Notes: a model not told the origin generated them from the letters alone. A stretch of 64,000 bases of DNA from Polyporus tsugae (GCA_024305745.1 JAHRBS010000007.1:930001-994000); one strand, 5' to 3'. Shown: positions 45,989 to 57,679, counted from the stretch's first letter. Program-made: numbers and translations.

Positions 45989-46579
45989 CGCCCCGCTGTC
46001 ATCGTGCTTGTCGTCGGCATTGTCATTCTCGAGCTCCATCTGGACGCTCTGGACACAAGAGTCCTGGATGAGAACTCTCCCGCACTGTGAGAACGGAGCA
46101 AGGAAGTAGCGAGCCATCCGCGCGCCCGGCTCTTCCCAGAGAGGTAATTGACCGCCCGTCGCCCATCACAACGAGCACGGTCTGCGCTGGACTTGAGCGC
46201 GACGTTGAACTTGATGTCGTCTCCGTTCTCATACAATCCCCCAAGTGCCATTTGATCTCCACTACACGCCCGAAGGGTCGGAAAAAGTGAGATGAAAAGC
46301 CGTATAAATCGTGTTTCGCGATGTTAGGTAGGTGCAAGGTCGGACTCGGGAGAAGGTCGGGGATTTTACGACGTAGTGAAATGTCGACAAAACATGTGTA
46401 TTTTCGCTAGCATGTTTGTCGCCCGAAAGTGCGACTAAAAAGACCGTAATTTTGACGAATATATACATGTGGGTATGACATCACAAGTACTATGAGAGGC
46501 TGGCGCGCGGAGCGCATAGTATAGCACCCTCAGCCTTCGCTCCAGAGGTACCCAGCACCCCAGATTTTGCGTAAACTTT
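45989..46579. other. Spacer with an imperfect palindrome
   Basis: No gene is supported. A stem-loop with arms CGACAAAACATG (46385-46396) and CATGTTTGTCG (46411-46421) differs by one bulged A. The minus-strand frame at 45985-46251 is uninterrupted but overlaps the 3' end of the kinase gene and shows no motif. The spacer may include the undetected left end of the transposon whose genes follow. Confidence 0.3.
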
Positions 46580-49500
46580 TCAGATGGTGTCCGGATTGTC
46601 ATCAGTGAATGTGGCACGGACGAGGTCACCGCTGCGGTCGATGAGCGCGAACCGACCGCGATCTTTGACGCGTCCGACAACGCAGGCTATCGTGGTCGCG
46701 TCGACGTAATCATGTGCACCGAGTCGAGAGAAATGATGAATATCTAGAGGGATGTTGGACTCCTCAATGGCGCAGCTCTGGATGACAGCAAATACGAGGG
46801 TCTGGGGGGAGGAGACATTGCAAGAAGGCATTGGGCCAAGCTTGAAGTGAAGGATGCGCTGCAGCTGTCCGTAGAATGTGCCCGCCTGGTAGACAGGCTG
46901 TAATCGGCGGCGGCGTGCATGTTGATCGACTTGGAGCTCGTACTAGTGTTGCCACATGCATCTCAGTCAGTGTCCAATCACGGTGAACGTGGGAAGGCCA
47001 CAGAAATATTCACGCACCCGCACATAACTCGCGTCTCGGCCATCCTCCGCCTCCACTTGCGTGGATGATGCTCGGATCGTGTCCCCATCGTTGAGGATGC
47101 GTAGCTTGGCCCATTCGGTGAATGTTGCCGGCAGTGCTTGGCGGATATCTGCTGGACTGGCTCCGAGTTTGGAAAAGCGTGTACAAAGTGCGCCAATGAG
47201 TAGGGTTGTCGTGCCGCAGTTGAGAGTGATGGTACGGGAGGCAGGGAGGAGTTCAAACGTGGGGTCTGGGAAAGAGTGTAGTCAGATCAACAGGGACTCG
47301 TCAGAGACAGCATGGGACCGGGGCTTACAGCCTGGGACAGATGTGGCGTAGTTCGACGATAGCGGTGGACAAAGTGTGAGAAGGGACCGGATAGGGCTGC
47401 TGTACTTTAATTTAATTTGGTTGAGTCAGGCCTTGTCGAGAACATAGCGGTTGAGTGATGCGTAGGGATGTCGCCAGTTGCGGATCGCCAGCTGCAATCT
47501 CCCGCAATACCTCTCCATCGGAAATGCCCATGCCATCCAAACGGGACCAGTGGCTACGATGCTGTCAGGGATATGAAGCAGTCCGTGGATGGTGAGAGGA
47601 CAGGCTGAAAGACGACGGGGATCCTTTTGATAATATATCCTGAATGTAAACCTGGGTTAGATACAGGCAACAAGGACTCGAGGCAAGGTCTGACATACTG
47701 TTCATAATCCTTCACCCACTGAATGAAGCCAGTGCGAATCTGGGCGATGTCTGCAGTGGAGCTCTCCCACGAAAGGCACTTCCGTATCAGACGAACAAGA
47801 AGATGGAAGTGATGGTAGTACTTCTCGTGCTTGAACCGCCCCTTGAGAAGGACGGGGGCTACAAACTGTATCCAGAACGACCGTGTGTCCGATGTCCATG
47901 AAATCTTGTCGCTCTCGACATTCGGAGGTCGTGGCCCAAAGGCATGGGGAATGAATGCCCCAGTCTCTTGGCTAGCCGTGCCAATGAGGGCCCAGATTGC
48001 CGACTCAATCTCATACTCTTCAATGCCGGTATCCAAGTCTTTAAATTTCCCGCACCAAAGGTTCATGAGATTCTTGACCACATTTTCGAACATGAGGTGC
48101 ATGAAATCATAGGGAAAGGATACAGGAAATGATAGGGAGTGGAGCGTACTGAGAAGTGGGACACCCTTGATCCCGGATGCCTTGGCGAAACACTCGGCAT
48201 CCGCCCCCGTTGTTGCAAACTGCACCTTCCGGGCATTAGACATGAACTGGGTGTGTGAGCGAAGCGGGAGGGCAGATGGGTTGTACGCTTTGATCGCCGT
48301 AGAACTGGCCCGGACGTCAGGATAGTGCGTGCGATCAAGCGGGACGTAGTGGATAGGATTCCGAGAGTTCGGTATTCGGATCCCACGGATGGTGCACATG
48401 CGGCAGGGAAAGAGGCCGTTATGCCCTTTCATATGCATAACCATTGACATTGCGGGAATGTCGCTGAAGACCAAGATGAGAAAGGCATAGAGAGCGAAGA
48501 AGTCATCAGTGAGGATGTCGAAGCTGTGCACGCCAACCGCAAGATGAAGCATCTCTTGAAGAAACGGCCACAGGAAGGAGTCGAAGTCTTCAGGCTTCCG
48601 AGGGCCCAGAATAACACCGAGACCGAGGATGTACTCGAGTTTTGAACGTAACTCAGGAGGGAGATTGTAGATGACGGCCATTAGTGGCCAGGCAGTCTTT
48701 GTACGGCGTTTGAATGGGGCGAAGCCATCCGTGGAAAGACCGAGGGCGATGTCGCATTCATCTTCGAAGTAACGATGTCGGAGCTTCTGACCATTGATCT
48801 TGACATGTTGAGAGCGCAGGTCGTGGTAGCGTTGTGAGTCAAATATGTCATGGATAATCCCGGGCTTGTGCTCATGATCACGAGCACGATGCAGGAGGAG
48901 CTTGGCAAACTCTGGGTTGCTGAGCATCGCCTTCAAGCGGGGGATGATGGGGAGGTATACAAAGACTTGTCGTGGTCGACCTTGCCCGTTGAGCTGTGAA
49001 GTATGACAGTACGGGCAGGCGGTCAGCGAGGCATGCAGCCCAACAAAGCAGCAGCATGAGTTGACACAACAGTGGTACACTTGCGGTTCAAAACCCGAGA
49101 GTTTGGTGACATGTGCTTGTACCTCCTTCCAAGTGGGAAGGTTTGAAGTGGGAAAGACATATGGGAGTTTGGCGAAAGTGCGCCCAGGCATGTGGTCGGA
49201 AACCTTGAGGGCAAATGCACGGAGAGCTTGTCGGTCGTCCTCAGTCAGATCTTGGTCTGGATGGGCAAGGTTGACAGCCTGCAAATGCACAGACCACGAT
49301 GAGACATACCTGATACCATCCCTGCTCTGATCAATGCCTCCCCGAGCTGATCCCAGACGGAGATCGCCTCAAACTCGTCGTCCGTCTCTTCGTTGCTCTC
49401 GTTTCGCGAGGGTATGTCATAGGGGGAGCTCCTATGTGTGGATGGCGCACTGAGGGGCTCGTCGTTGTCATCATCATCATCGTCGGAAGCTTCATCAACT

Positions 49501-49978
49501 GTAACATGGAAGCACGGCCCTGCCCAGATGCGCTCCTGCGTCCTTGACAGCACCTCTTCGATGTCTGGGTCTCTTGATCCCCCTGAACTGAGTGTAAACC
49601 GAGAACACATGCTCGTCAATGTGAGATAAACGCACCTGCAATGTTCTCGATGTCTGGACCTGAGTAATCGACCTCCATGTCCATGGGATCGTCCTCCAGA
49701 GTGTCTATGCGATGCATGGAAGATGTTGAGGGGAAGGGAGACAAAGAATGACCATTTGGTGACGAAGATCGCTCAGATAGCTGATGATCTGGCATTGTAT
49801 GGAAGACGCGGCGACCTTCGCCATAGTGAGGGGGGTGTTCCGCTGCATGGGCTTCAGCAATGGAGGCTCGAAGCATAATTGGGGCCTTGCCCTGCCGGTG
49901 CAATCGGGCCATCTTCTCGGAGACCTATTTGCCACAGCATCCTTGAACCTGACAGAGAACCTTGGACTTCGGAGGCAT
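46580..49978 (-). pseudogene. Second Tnp2-type transposase, inactivated
   Basis: The ATG at 49978 (MPPKSKVLCQVQGCCGK) is followed by a TAG at 49924-49926 where the frame otherwise continues (VSEKMARLHRQG). Later exons carry an acidic region (DEASDDDDDDNDEPLSAP), then a long exon (about 49280-47700) with CCVNSCCCF, TACPYCHTS, ALGLSTDGFAPFKRRTK, VIYNLPPEL, GPRKPEDFDSFLWPFLQEM and FPYDFMHLMFENV, the Tnp2 core. An intron ending near 47653 restores the frame (ACPLTIHGLLHIPDS, AFPMERYCG). A TGA near 47430 interrupts it again (KA-stop-LNQIKLKY). The last exons end with FYGQLQRILHFKLG and a stop at 46580. Two nonsense codons make it dead. It is not closely related to the transposase at 5501. No terminal repeats could be found for this copy. 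Confidence 0.75.
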
Positions 49979-50388
49979 CAGGAGGGGTCAAACCAAGACA
50001 GAAGACGGTGAGCGGGAGAGACTCAAAAAGCAAGACTTAGTGGCTGCATAGTTGCAAGCTGAGACTGCACTAGTGTGCAGAATGCACGTGGTGCATGCCC
50101 TGGGCCTGTGCGAGCTCGTAAAATCATCGGATTCTCCCTGCAACCAATGATAAAGCTGGACAGGAAAAAAGTGTGATCAGTAACAACAAACACGTCGCGC
50201 AGGTCATGCACACTGCGCCATCATATATAAGGGTCGCACTCACTCGAGTATTTAAGGCAACCAAACTGCCATGTCCACCCCCATCACCGCTGCAACCAAC
50301 CCACTTCACCAGAGCCTACTTTCCTTCCTCCGAGCCCACCTGCCTCAATCTCCCTTCTCTTATCACTGTCAAAGTCCCAGTCAGTGCA

Positions 50389-51187
50389 ATGCCCAAACAG
50401 GTATGAGTGTTCAAAACATACGTACTCTCTTCCGTCTCACTGCATGCTAATCTAGATCTTGATTGCTGGCCTCCGACTATAGGCCACCCAAGCTGAACTG
50501 GCCACCACAGTCACCGACCTAGAGTCGCAGCTCGCAGCTGCTAATGCCGGTTTGTCAGTTTCATACAGGTCGGACTTGAGTCATCAACACTGACACGTTG
50601 CAGCCAAAAATACGCAAGCCGCGGCCGTCGCTGCCCTCCAGGAGACCCTAACCCAACAAGCTGAGCTAGTCAACGCTGCACAGGCCCGTGCTCAGGCTGC
50701 TGAAGCTGAAGCTCAGGCGGCCGCAACAGCTGCAGCTGAAGCTCAGGCTGCTGCGACAGCCGCAGCCGAGGCGCAAGCCCAGGCTGAGGCTGCAGCAGCA
50801 GCAGCAGCCGGCCCTCCACCTCCCCCTGGAGAACCCGAGGCCATCCCAAAGCCCAGTGCCCAGCGGTACAACATCCGTGATGCCATGCACCTTGACGACC
50901 AGGAGTGCCTAACAATTCGAGTATGTGACCAATTATTACTCACCTGCATATCCATCTCTCATTGCAGGGCGGCAGGCTACAATCCACAACCTCGTGAAGT
51001 CTGCCCAGCTCAACTGGCGTGATGAGTTCCGCCATCAAGACCCTGCTAAGCTTGGTCATCTGTTCAAGGCGGTCAGTAGTACTCGTCTGCGGTCTCAATG
51101 TTAAGTTATCACATACTAACACAGCCTTCTATTCTAGGCTCGCAAAGAGCATCCGGTGCTGAGGCGCTATGTTAGTGACTGGGCTAC
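50389..51187 (+). pseudogene. Coiled-coil protein gene, 5' part, split by a retrotransposon
   Basis: Exons 50389-50400, 50483-50549, 50604-50920, 50976-51071 and 51138-51187 are in phase. The product starts MPKQ, then ATQAELATTVTDLESQLAAA, a long Ala/Gln/Glu-rich coiled coil, a proline patch, and a compact C-terminal domain: YNIRDAMHLDDQ, IHNLVKSAQLNWRDEFRHQD, ARKEHPVLRRYVSDWAT. Here the frame is cut by the 5' LTR. The missing end (AVIAKTYMQNMRKYVRRRGY...) lies directly after the 3' LTR at 57562-57676. The predicted uninterrupted protein is 218 residues. Similar coiled-coil plus DWAT-type domains recur in basidiomycete genomes as far as I recall, with unknown function. It is divergent from the transposase at 46580-49978. 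Confidence 0.7.
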
Positions 51188-51515
51188 TGTTGAGCGCGGC
51201 ACTGCCAAGCGCTGGCAGCCAACATAGCCGCTAGGCTGTGACACCGCCATAGCGCCAGTTGTCACACATGCCAGATTACTCATAGCCTCGTCTATGATAA
51301 TCACGCACAGCTTGACTGTGCACCGTGTATGCTACTGTACAGTTCTTATGTAATCTAGTAGTATATATACGGGCTCCCCAGAGCCCCCAATACAGACAGT
51401 TCTTTACACCCTACCACCATCATCACTTAACAAGCCTCAACAACCCCTCCAGGTGAGTATGCGGAGCTTCCGCTAGAGTTGCTGCCCGGTGTGGGCTTTG
51501 CCCCCGGGTTCAACA
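51188..51515 (+). repeat. 5' LTR
   Basis: The repeat is 328 bp, bounded by TG...CA, and contains a TATA box (TAGTATATATACGG, about 51358-51371) that should drive the element's transcript. A strong splice donor sequence (CAG|GTGAGTATG) lies near its end, so a leader intron is possible. It is identical to the 3' LTR except for one base. Confidence 0.95.
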
Positions 51516-51529
51516 GGTTATGAGCCCTG
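51516..51529 (+). promoter_or_regulatory. Primer-binding site, initiator tRNA-Met half
   Basis: GGTTATGAGCCCTG abuts the 5' LTR. It is the exact complement of CAGGGCTCATAACC, the anticodon arm of the fungal initiator tRNA-Met as I know it from yeast. It therefore matches an internal tRNA segment rather than the 3' end, as in Drosophila copia, where a cleaved half-tRNA primes reverse transcription. Confidence 0.75.
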
Positions 51530-51833
51530 GTGATGCCCAGGTACTGCGCCGCTCATTGCTGGCTGCGACCTGTGAGGCTCCCAGCTCGCCTGGAATCCCT
51601 TCGTCGCCGTTATGGCAGACGACCTGTTGGATGGATGTGGCGCGATTATCCGCTGCCTGCCATCCACAGCAGTGGAGCTGGATGTGGCGCGCCTTCGAGG
51701 TCGCTGCCTGCTCTCCACCAAATAGAGGGGGAACCTATGCCAGCGCGTTTTTCCATGACCGCTGCCCTAAAAAGTCTTTGTGGATGTTGACTGACACGTC
51801 TTCTTCCCTCCAGACTTTAACCCCTCTCGCACG

Positions 51834-54800
51834 ATGTCGAACGCGCTCTACACCGCCGTTACCAGCGTCCTCACGGGCCCCAACTACCTCGAGTGGGCCG
51901 TGACCATGGAGTCCTACCTCCTGGCACAAGGACAGTGGAAGGTCATCAACGAGTCTCGCCCCGCCACCGACGCTGACAAGCAAGCGGAATGGGACGGACT
52001 CAACGGCAAGGCCATGGGTAACATCCGCCTTCGCCTCGCTCAAAGCATCATCAGTGCCATCGCTAGCAAGACCACTGCCGCGGACATCTGGAACCACCTC
52101 AAGACGAACTACGGGAAGCCGGGCATCCCCATCGTCTATCAAGACTTCCGTGCCGCGATCAGTCTCACCGTCCCCAGCGACTCCAATCCTATCCCAGCCC
52201 TCGACAAGCTTGAGGCGCACTTCCAGCGCCTTGATACCAACAAGTTCGACGTTTCAGAGCACGTCAAGGGGATGATGCTCGTCTCCAAGCTCCCTCAGTC
52301 CATGGATCCCGTCATCCAGGTCTACATCTCTGGCCTCAAGGATGACGCTGCTGGCCCTGCCATCAAGAAGATCACGCTCGCCAGCGTCCGCCAGGCCGTG
52401 ATCATGCACTGGGAACAGCGCCAAGGACGTCACCAGTCGCGTAACAATGCCAACAAGATCAGCGCTGTCAAGCGCAAGGGGCCGGACCCCAACTTCCGTC
52501 AGCAGCAGCAGCAGCGCCCTCAGCGGCAGCAGCAGCAGCAGCAGCAGCAGCGCCCTGATGGGCAGCAGCAACAAGGTGGACGCTCTCGCGGCCGCCGCTC
52601 TGGACGTGGTCGTGGTGGACAGCCAGGTGCGCACCAACATGCGCACTTTGCCCATATGGTTGACGTGGTGCCTTTTGCCCACATCACTGACGTCCCAACC
52701 ACAATCACCCAGGGCCCCAGCGGAGTGGAGGATCCGCGCGCTCTCATGCGCAAACCCGTCCGCGCAAAGACAGGGGACAACAAGTACCCCTCGCTCACGT
52801 CTGCCATATCCCTCGCCGAGGAACTCGGCATCCAGCCGACGTTCGAGCGCATCCGCATCCTCGAGGACCTCGTCCGACTCCAACAGGCCCCTCGCGCCCT
52901 GGAGGAACAGAACCGCGCGGCCTCGCCCGCGGCCACCCCACTTGCACCTTCATCAACCCGATCTCCGACGATGAGTGGTGGCGACGACTTGCCCAGTGGC
53001 ACCGAGGAGAGCAGCAGTTCGCAGTTCGAGGACTCGGACAGCGAGGAGGACCGCGCGCCCAAGCGCAAGCGCACCCTCAGGGAGCGCATGTCAGAGCGCA
53101 CCCTAGAGGAACGCCTCGCCCCTCTGGACGACCCGATGAACGAGCTGACGGACGACGAGGACGTCGTGTCGCTCGGCGTGGTTGAAGATGAAGTTGAATC
53201 TTTCTTCGATCAGTACTGGTCAGTCTATTCTTCTCCCCACAACAAGTTGTATGCTGACTTTGCGCCCTTAATGGCAGCTGATAATGTCGCAAGTCCCTCT
53301 TGTCGTGTAAACAGCCCGCATGTATCTGTAGCTATAGAGCAGAATACATGTCCTCACCACTCTTCACATGCTAAGTGTGCGCGCTGTAAGGGAAAGAATA
53401 AGCAGATTGAACGGCAAGACTCGAACATGTGGATGCTCGACTCAGGAGCGTCAATGCACTTTACGTTCAACATGAGTGACTTCGCCGATTTCCGGTACTA
53501 CAAAGTCCATCGACCGCTATACACAGCAGATGGGGTCACGTTCATGACTGGTGAAGGGACTGTCTTCCTAACTTTAGAGTCTGGAAAGACCATAAGGCTG
53601 ATGAATGTCGCCTTGGTCCCAAATCTTACCAACAAACTTGTTTCAATGGGAGCATTACTCCGTGAAGGAATGAAAGCGCGTGCATCGACCGCTAGTATCT
53701 CCTTCTACCAAGCAAATGAGCTTGTAGTCACGTTTCAACCACGAAACGTTGGTGACACTATTTATGTCATCTTCACGCAGCCTTTACTGGCGCGAAACAT
53801 GATCACAGCCTTTGAAGCTGTCGACTATGATACTCTACACCGTCGCTTAGGACACCCTTCGCGCGATGTGCTGAGACATGCTCGGAAACACACTGACAAG
53901 TGCCCGCATGTTGAGATTCCCAAAGAGGACTCGATTTGCCGAGGATGTGCTGAAGGCAAAATGCCATCGCAATCCCATCCGCTCGATCTTAGACGAGCGT
54001 CGAAACCTTTTGAGCTAGTCCACACGGACCTCAAAGAATTCCCTGTCCCTTCGTACCACAAACACAAGTACGCTATACTGTACTATGATGACTACACTTC
54101 ACACGTGTGGACCGTCAAACTTCGTACCAAGGACACTGCTCTACAATCTACGCGACAATGGTTGACATATGTCGAAAACCAATATGGCGCGAAGGTGCAG
54201 AAATGGAAATCTGATGCTGGAGGTGAATTGAAATCAAAAGCCTTCACGAATATGCTCAAGGACAGAGGCATCGAGATTATAACCAGTGCACCACACATTC
54301 ATCAACAGAATGGCCGTGCCGAGCGCATAATTCGTACGCTCATGGACAAAGGGGAGGCAATGCGACACGACGCTTGTATACCTCAGTCCTGGTGGGAATT
54401 CTCCTTTGATCATGCTACACACGTCTATAACAGGACGCCTATGCGTCATCTGGAATGGCGAACCCCCTATGAACTTCTATACGACTCCAAGCCAGACATT
54501 AGCCACCTACGCGTCTTTGGATGTGGAGCCTATGTCTTCTTGCCACCTGAAGTGCGGAAGAATAAACTATCCCCCAAATCGGAGTTGATGGTTTACCTTG
54601 GCATCGGCGATGGAGGTCACAATTATAAGTTCATGCGCCTACCAAACAATGTCATCTTTACAGCTGCTCAAGCGCTATTTGATGAACATATGTTTCCGAA
54701 GTGTCCGCACGAGCAGAAGCGACAGAGGCAGCAGATTGCGCCCAATGAAGAGGAATCACAGGAATCCGCGGATCAAGTCCCCGCTCCTAAGAATCTCCCT

Positions 54801-57218
54801 GATGACGATGAGGAGCCACATCGTCCTCCCAAAAACCTTCCTTCTAAAAAGGACAAGGGCAAGGCGCGAGACGTCGCACCTCCTGCACCACCGGCTGAAC
54901 TACCTGTACAGCGTACTTCATGCAGACAGACGCCGCGAAGTGTGCATAGCCCTGTGTTGCCGCAATCTCCTCCGGTTGAAAGATCTGGCGCGAGTTCTCC
55001 GCGACGATCTGGGAGAGAACGGAAAATACCAGTTCGCGAAGGGAATGTCTATGGTGAATCACGACACCCTACAGACATTTTCAAGGACATAGAGAAACGG
55101 GAATCGTGGAAGAAAATGGTTGAAGTTCGTGGAGAAACGAGTCGCTCTCGTACCGCGCCACCATCCAGAGATGAGAGGCTTCCCGGGCCTAGCTCTTCTT
55201 GATCACTTCCGCGATCACGCGATGAACCCGTACTCCGTCCACCTTCGAAATGGACCATGCCACGGGAGCCTACTCCCATGATCTCACCTAGTAGCAGCGA
55301 CGCTGAGGAAGAGGATGACTCTGGTCCCATACCGGAACCTATACCTGCAGAGCCAGTCCCTCCACCTCACTCAGGCGCTCCTAGTGAGCAAAGCTCAGAG
55401 GCACACTCGAACGAAAGTTCTGAGGAAGAAACTGATGATGAGGACGAATCATCTGAATACGAAGATGATGATGATGAAGACGCGTCCTCAGAGGAAGTCG
55501 AAGATGCCCTGCGTGATCCAGACGGAACTGATGTGGCAGAACTATGCCGGGAAGGGGGAGCATATCTCATCCAATACCTTATTTCTAAGGCTATCCCACC
55601 AGACGATGAGGGGGAGAAGGCCTCGCCACTTAATGTGCACGAATGGACCTTCTGTGATATCGCTGTCCTACCAAAGGATGAGCAAAAGGAGTGGTTCAAC
55701 GCTTGCCGCGAAGAATTAGAGGCTCTTCGCAGGCGCGATGTGTATGACTTGGTTGACCGGCCCAAAGGGCGAAAGGTCGTCAAGAACCGCTGGGTATTCG
55801 ACGTCAAAACTGACGGACGAAAGAAAGCCAGGCTTGTTGCGAAAGGCTTCTCCCAGGTCGAAGGCGAAGACTTCGACAAAATATTCTCCCCAGTTGTACG
55901 ATTCGAGACAGTGCGTCTCATCACAGCATTAGCAACGCTCGAGGACTGGCATATCTCAGGCCTCGATGTATGCAGTGCCTACCTATATGGCAAGCTGGAC
56001 GAAGAGATATATATGGAGCAGCCAGAAGGGTTTCGCACACCCGGCACAGAGCACAAAGTCCTCAGACTCAAACGTGCTCTATATGGGCTTAAGCAGGCAG
56101 GTTTAGCGTGGTGGCGCACCTTGTCTGAGTCCATGATATTGATGGGCTTTAAACGGCTCAGCAATGATGCAGGCATATACATCTACAAATGCTCTGATGG
56201 AGCACTTGTAGTTGTTATCATCTACGTTGACGATGCACTCTTTTGTGGGCGAAATAGGAAGCTCGTAGCTGAACTGAAAGCTCGCTTCATGAGAAAGTGG
56301 GAGTGTCGAGACCTTGGCGATGCCAAAGAGTTCTTACGCATGCGTATTACACGCAAAGGCAACGATATCCACCTGGATCAATGCGCCTACCTAGAGAAAG
56401 TACTGGAACGTTGCGGCATGACTAACGCGCGACCAGCTACTACTCCACTCCCAGCAGGTTACCAACCTGAGCCCAACAAAGAGCAATCCACACCAGAGCT
56501 TCGCTCTAGGTTCCAGACAGTCATCGGTTCCCTACTGTATATCATGTTAGGAACAAGGCCGGACTTAGCCTTCGCTGTGACAAAATTGTCCCAGTTTGCA
56601 TCCAACCCATCTGAGGAGCACCTCAAGCGTGCACTCTATATCTGCCGCTATCTGGTTGGAACCAAGGATTACTCCCTGGTTTACAAAGGCAAAGCTCAGA
56701 CTGGCTTAGTTGCTGGTACTGACTCTGATTGGGCATCAGATCCCAACACTCGACGCTCGCAGACAGGATTCTTCCTGAAACTAGCGGGTGGCGTTTTCTC
56801 GTGGACTTCACGTGCACAGAAAACGATTGCTCATTCCTCAACTGAGGCTGAGTATATGGCGATGAGTGATTGTAGTCGCCAAGTAGTCTGGGTTCGCAAC
56901 CTACTTGCAGAACTCGGCTACTATATCGATCATATACCTCTTTCTGGAGATAACCAAGGGTCTATCTTCATTGCATCGAATCCAGTAACGGAGCCGAGGT
57001 CTAAACACATCGACATCCGCTATCACTACATTCGGGAGGTACATGAAAAGGGCATCGTCGACCTATTCTACATTGAAGGTGACGACAATCCCGCCGATAT
57101 ATTCACCAAGAACTTGGGAGCGACGAAATTCGTTAAATTCCGCTCTCAACTCGGGCTCCACTTTCCACGGCCAGCTTATAGCGCCAAATCCGCTTTCGTA
57201 CCCATGCCGAGTACTTAG
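51834..57218 (+). CDS. Copia Gag-Pol polyprotein with one in-frame TGA
   Basis: From ATG 51834 (MSNALYTAVTSVLTGPNYLE) the frame runs 1122 codons to a TGA at 55200-55202 and continues in the same frame to TAG 57216-57218 (1795 codons). The Gag part (residues 1 to about 350) has a poly-Gln tract and an Arg/Gly-rich segment, and no clear CCHC knuckle. Protease: MLDSGAS (about 535). Integrase: an HHCC region (HRRLGHPS...CRGCAEGK, about 666-705), then HTDLKEF (about 731), SDAGGELKS (about 793) and NGRAERIIR (about 829). Reverse transcriptase: NRWVFDVKTDGRKKARLVAKG and YVDDALF (about 1464). RNase H: GTDSDWASD (about 1628) and HSSTEAEYMA. The TGA lies in the linker between integrase and reverse transcriptase and fits a CGA-to-TGA change. 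Confidence 0.9.
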
Positions 57219-57220
57219 CG

Positions 57221-57228
57221 AGGGGGAG
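57221..57228 (+). promoter_or_regulatory. Polypurine tract
   Basis: AGGGGGAG lies directly before the 3' LTR and two bases after the Gag-Pol stop codon, the expected priming site for plus-strand DNA synthesis. Confidence 0.85.
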
Positions 57229-57556
57229 TGTTGAGCGCGGCACTGCCAAGCGCTGGCAGCCAACATAGCCGCTAGGCTGTGACACTGCCATAGCGCCAGT
57301 TGTCACACATGCCAGATTACTCATAGCCTCGTCTATGATAATCACGCACAGCTTGACTGTGCACCGTGTATGCTACTGTACAGTTCTTATGTAATCTAGT
57401 AGTATATATACGGGCTCCCCAGAGCCCCCAATACAGACAGTTCTTTACACCCTACCACCATCATCACTTAACAAGCCTCAACAACCCCTCCAGGTGAGTA
57501 TGCGGAGCTTCCGCTAGAGTTGCTGCCCGGTGTGGGCTTTGCCCCCGGGTTCAACA
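57229..57556 (+). repeat. 3' LTR
   Basis: The repeat is 328 bp and matches the 5' LTR except for one C/T difference near its position 57. It ends TTCAACA and is followed by the target duplication GCTAC. Confidence 0.95.
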
Positions 57557-57676
57557 GCTACGGCTGTCATCGCGAAGACTTACATGCAGAACATGCGTAA
57601 GTATGTCCGCCGCCGCGGTTACATCCCGCCTTGGAAGTCTGCCAGTGGTGGGAATACCAATGGCGGTCATGCATAA
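57557..57676 (+). pseudogene. 3' end of the coiled-coil gene displaced by the retrotransposon
   Basis: After the duplicated GCTAC, the frame continues AVIAKTYMQNMRKYVRRRGY, then IPPWKSASGGNTNGGHA and TAA at 57674-57676. It joins in frame to the DWAT at 51187 when the element and one copy of the duplication are ignored. The conserved basic end (MRKYVRRRG) belongs to the compact C-terminal domain of this protein. Confidence 0.7.
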
Positions 57677-57679
57677 CAA

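Larger units (their letters stand above)
51188..57556 (+). mobile_element. Ty1/copia LTR retrotransposon, nearly intact
   Basis: The element is 6369 bp long, with two 328-bp LTRs (51188-51515 and 57229-57556) that begin TGTTGAG and end TTCAACA. I see one difference between them (C at about 51243, T at the matching 3' position). The 5-bp duplication GCTAC flanks it at 51183-51187 and 57557-57561. Gag-Pol follows in the order protease, integrase, reverse transcriptase, RNase H, which defines the copia superfamily. A primer-binding site directly follows the 5' LTR and a purine tract precedes the 3' LTR. The near-identical LTRs mean a very recent insertion. The only visible defect is a single TGA within the open frame. 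Confidence 0.95.

Noticed and set aside
45985..46337. Minus-strand frames at the 3' end of the kinase gene
   Set aside because: They overlap the kinase tail in antisense, have no motif and no splice support.
50066..50075. CACTAGTG as a possible CACTA terminus of the second Tnp2 element
   Set aside because: It is a short palindrome. The best partner on the left (CACTACACG near 46262) does not match beyond five bases, and no flanking duplication was found.
50666..50955. Minus-strand Leu/Ala-rich frames
   Set aside because: They mirror the Ala/Gln-rich coiled coil read on the plus strand, whose spliced frame is better supported by its in-phase introns and conserved end.
52254..53101. Long antisense frames opposite Gag, with Leu- and Cys-rich runs
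   Set aside because: They are the complement of the CAG and Arg/Gly repeats in the copia Gag and disappear outside it; no motif supports a gene.
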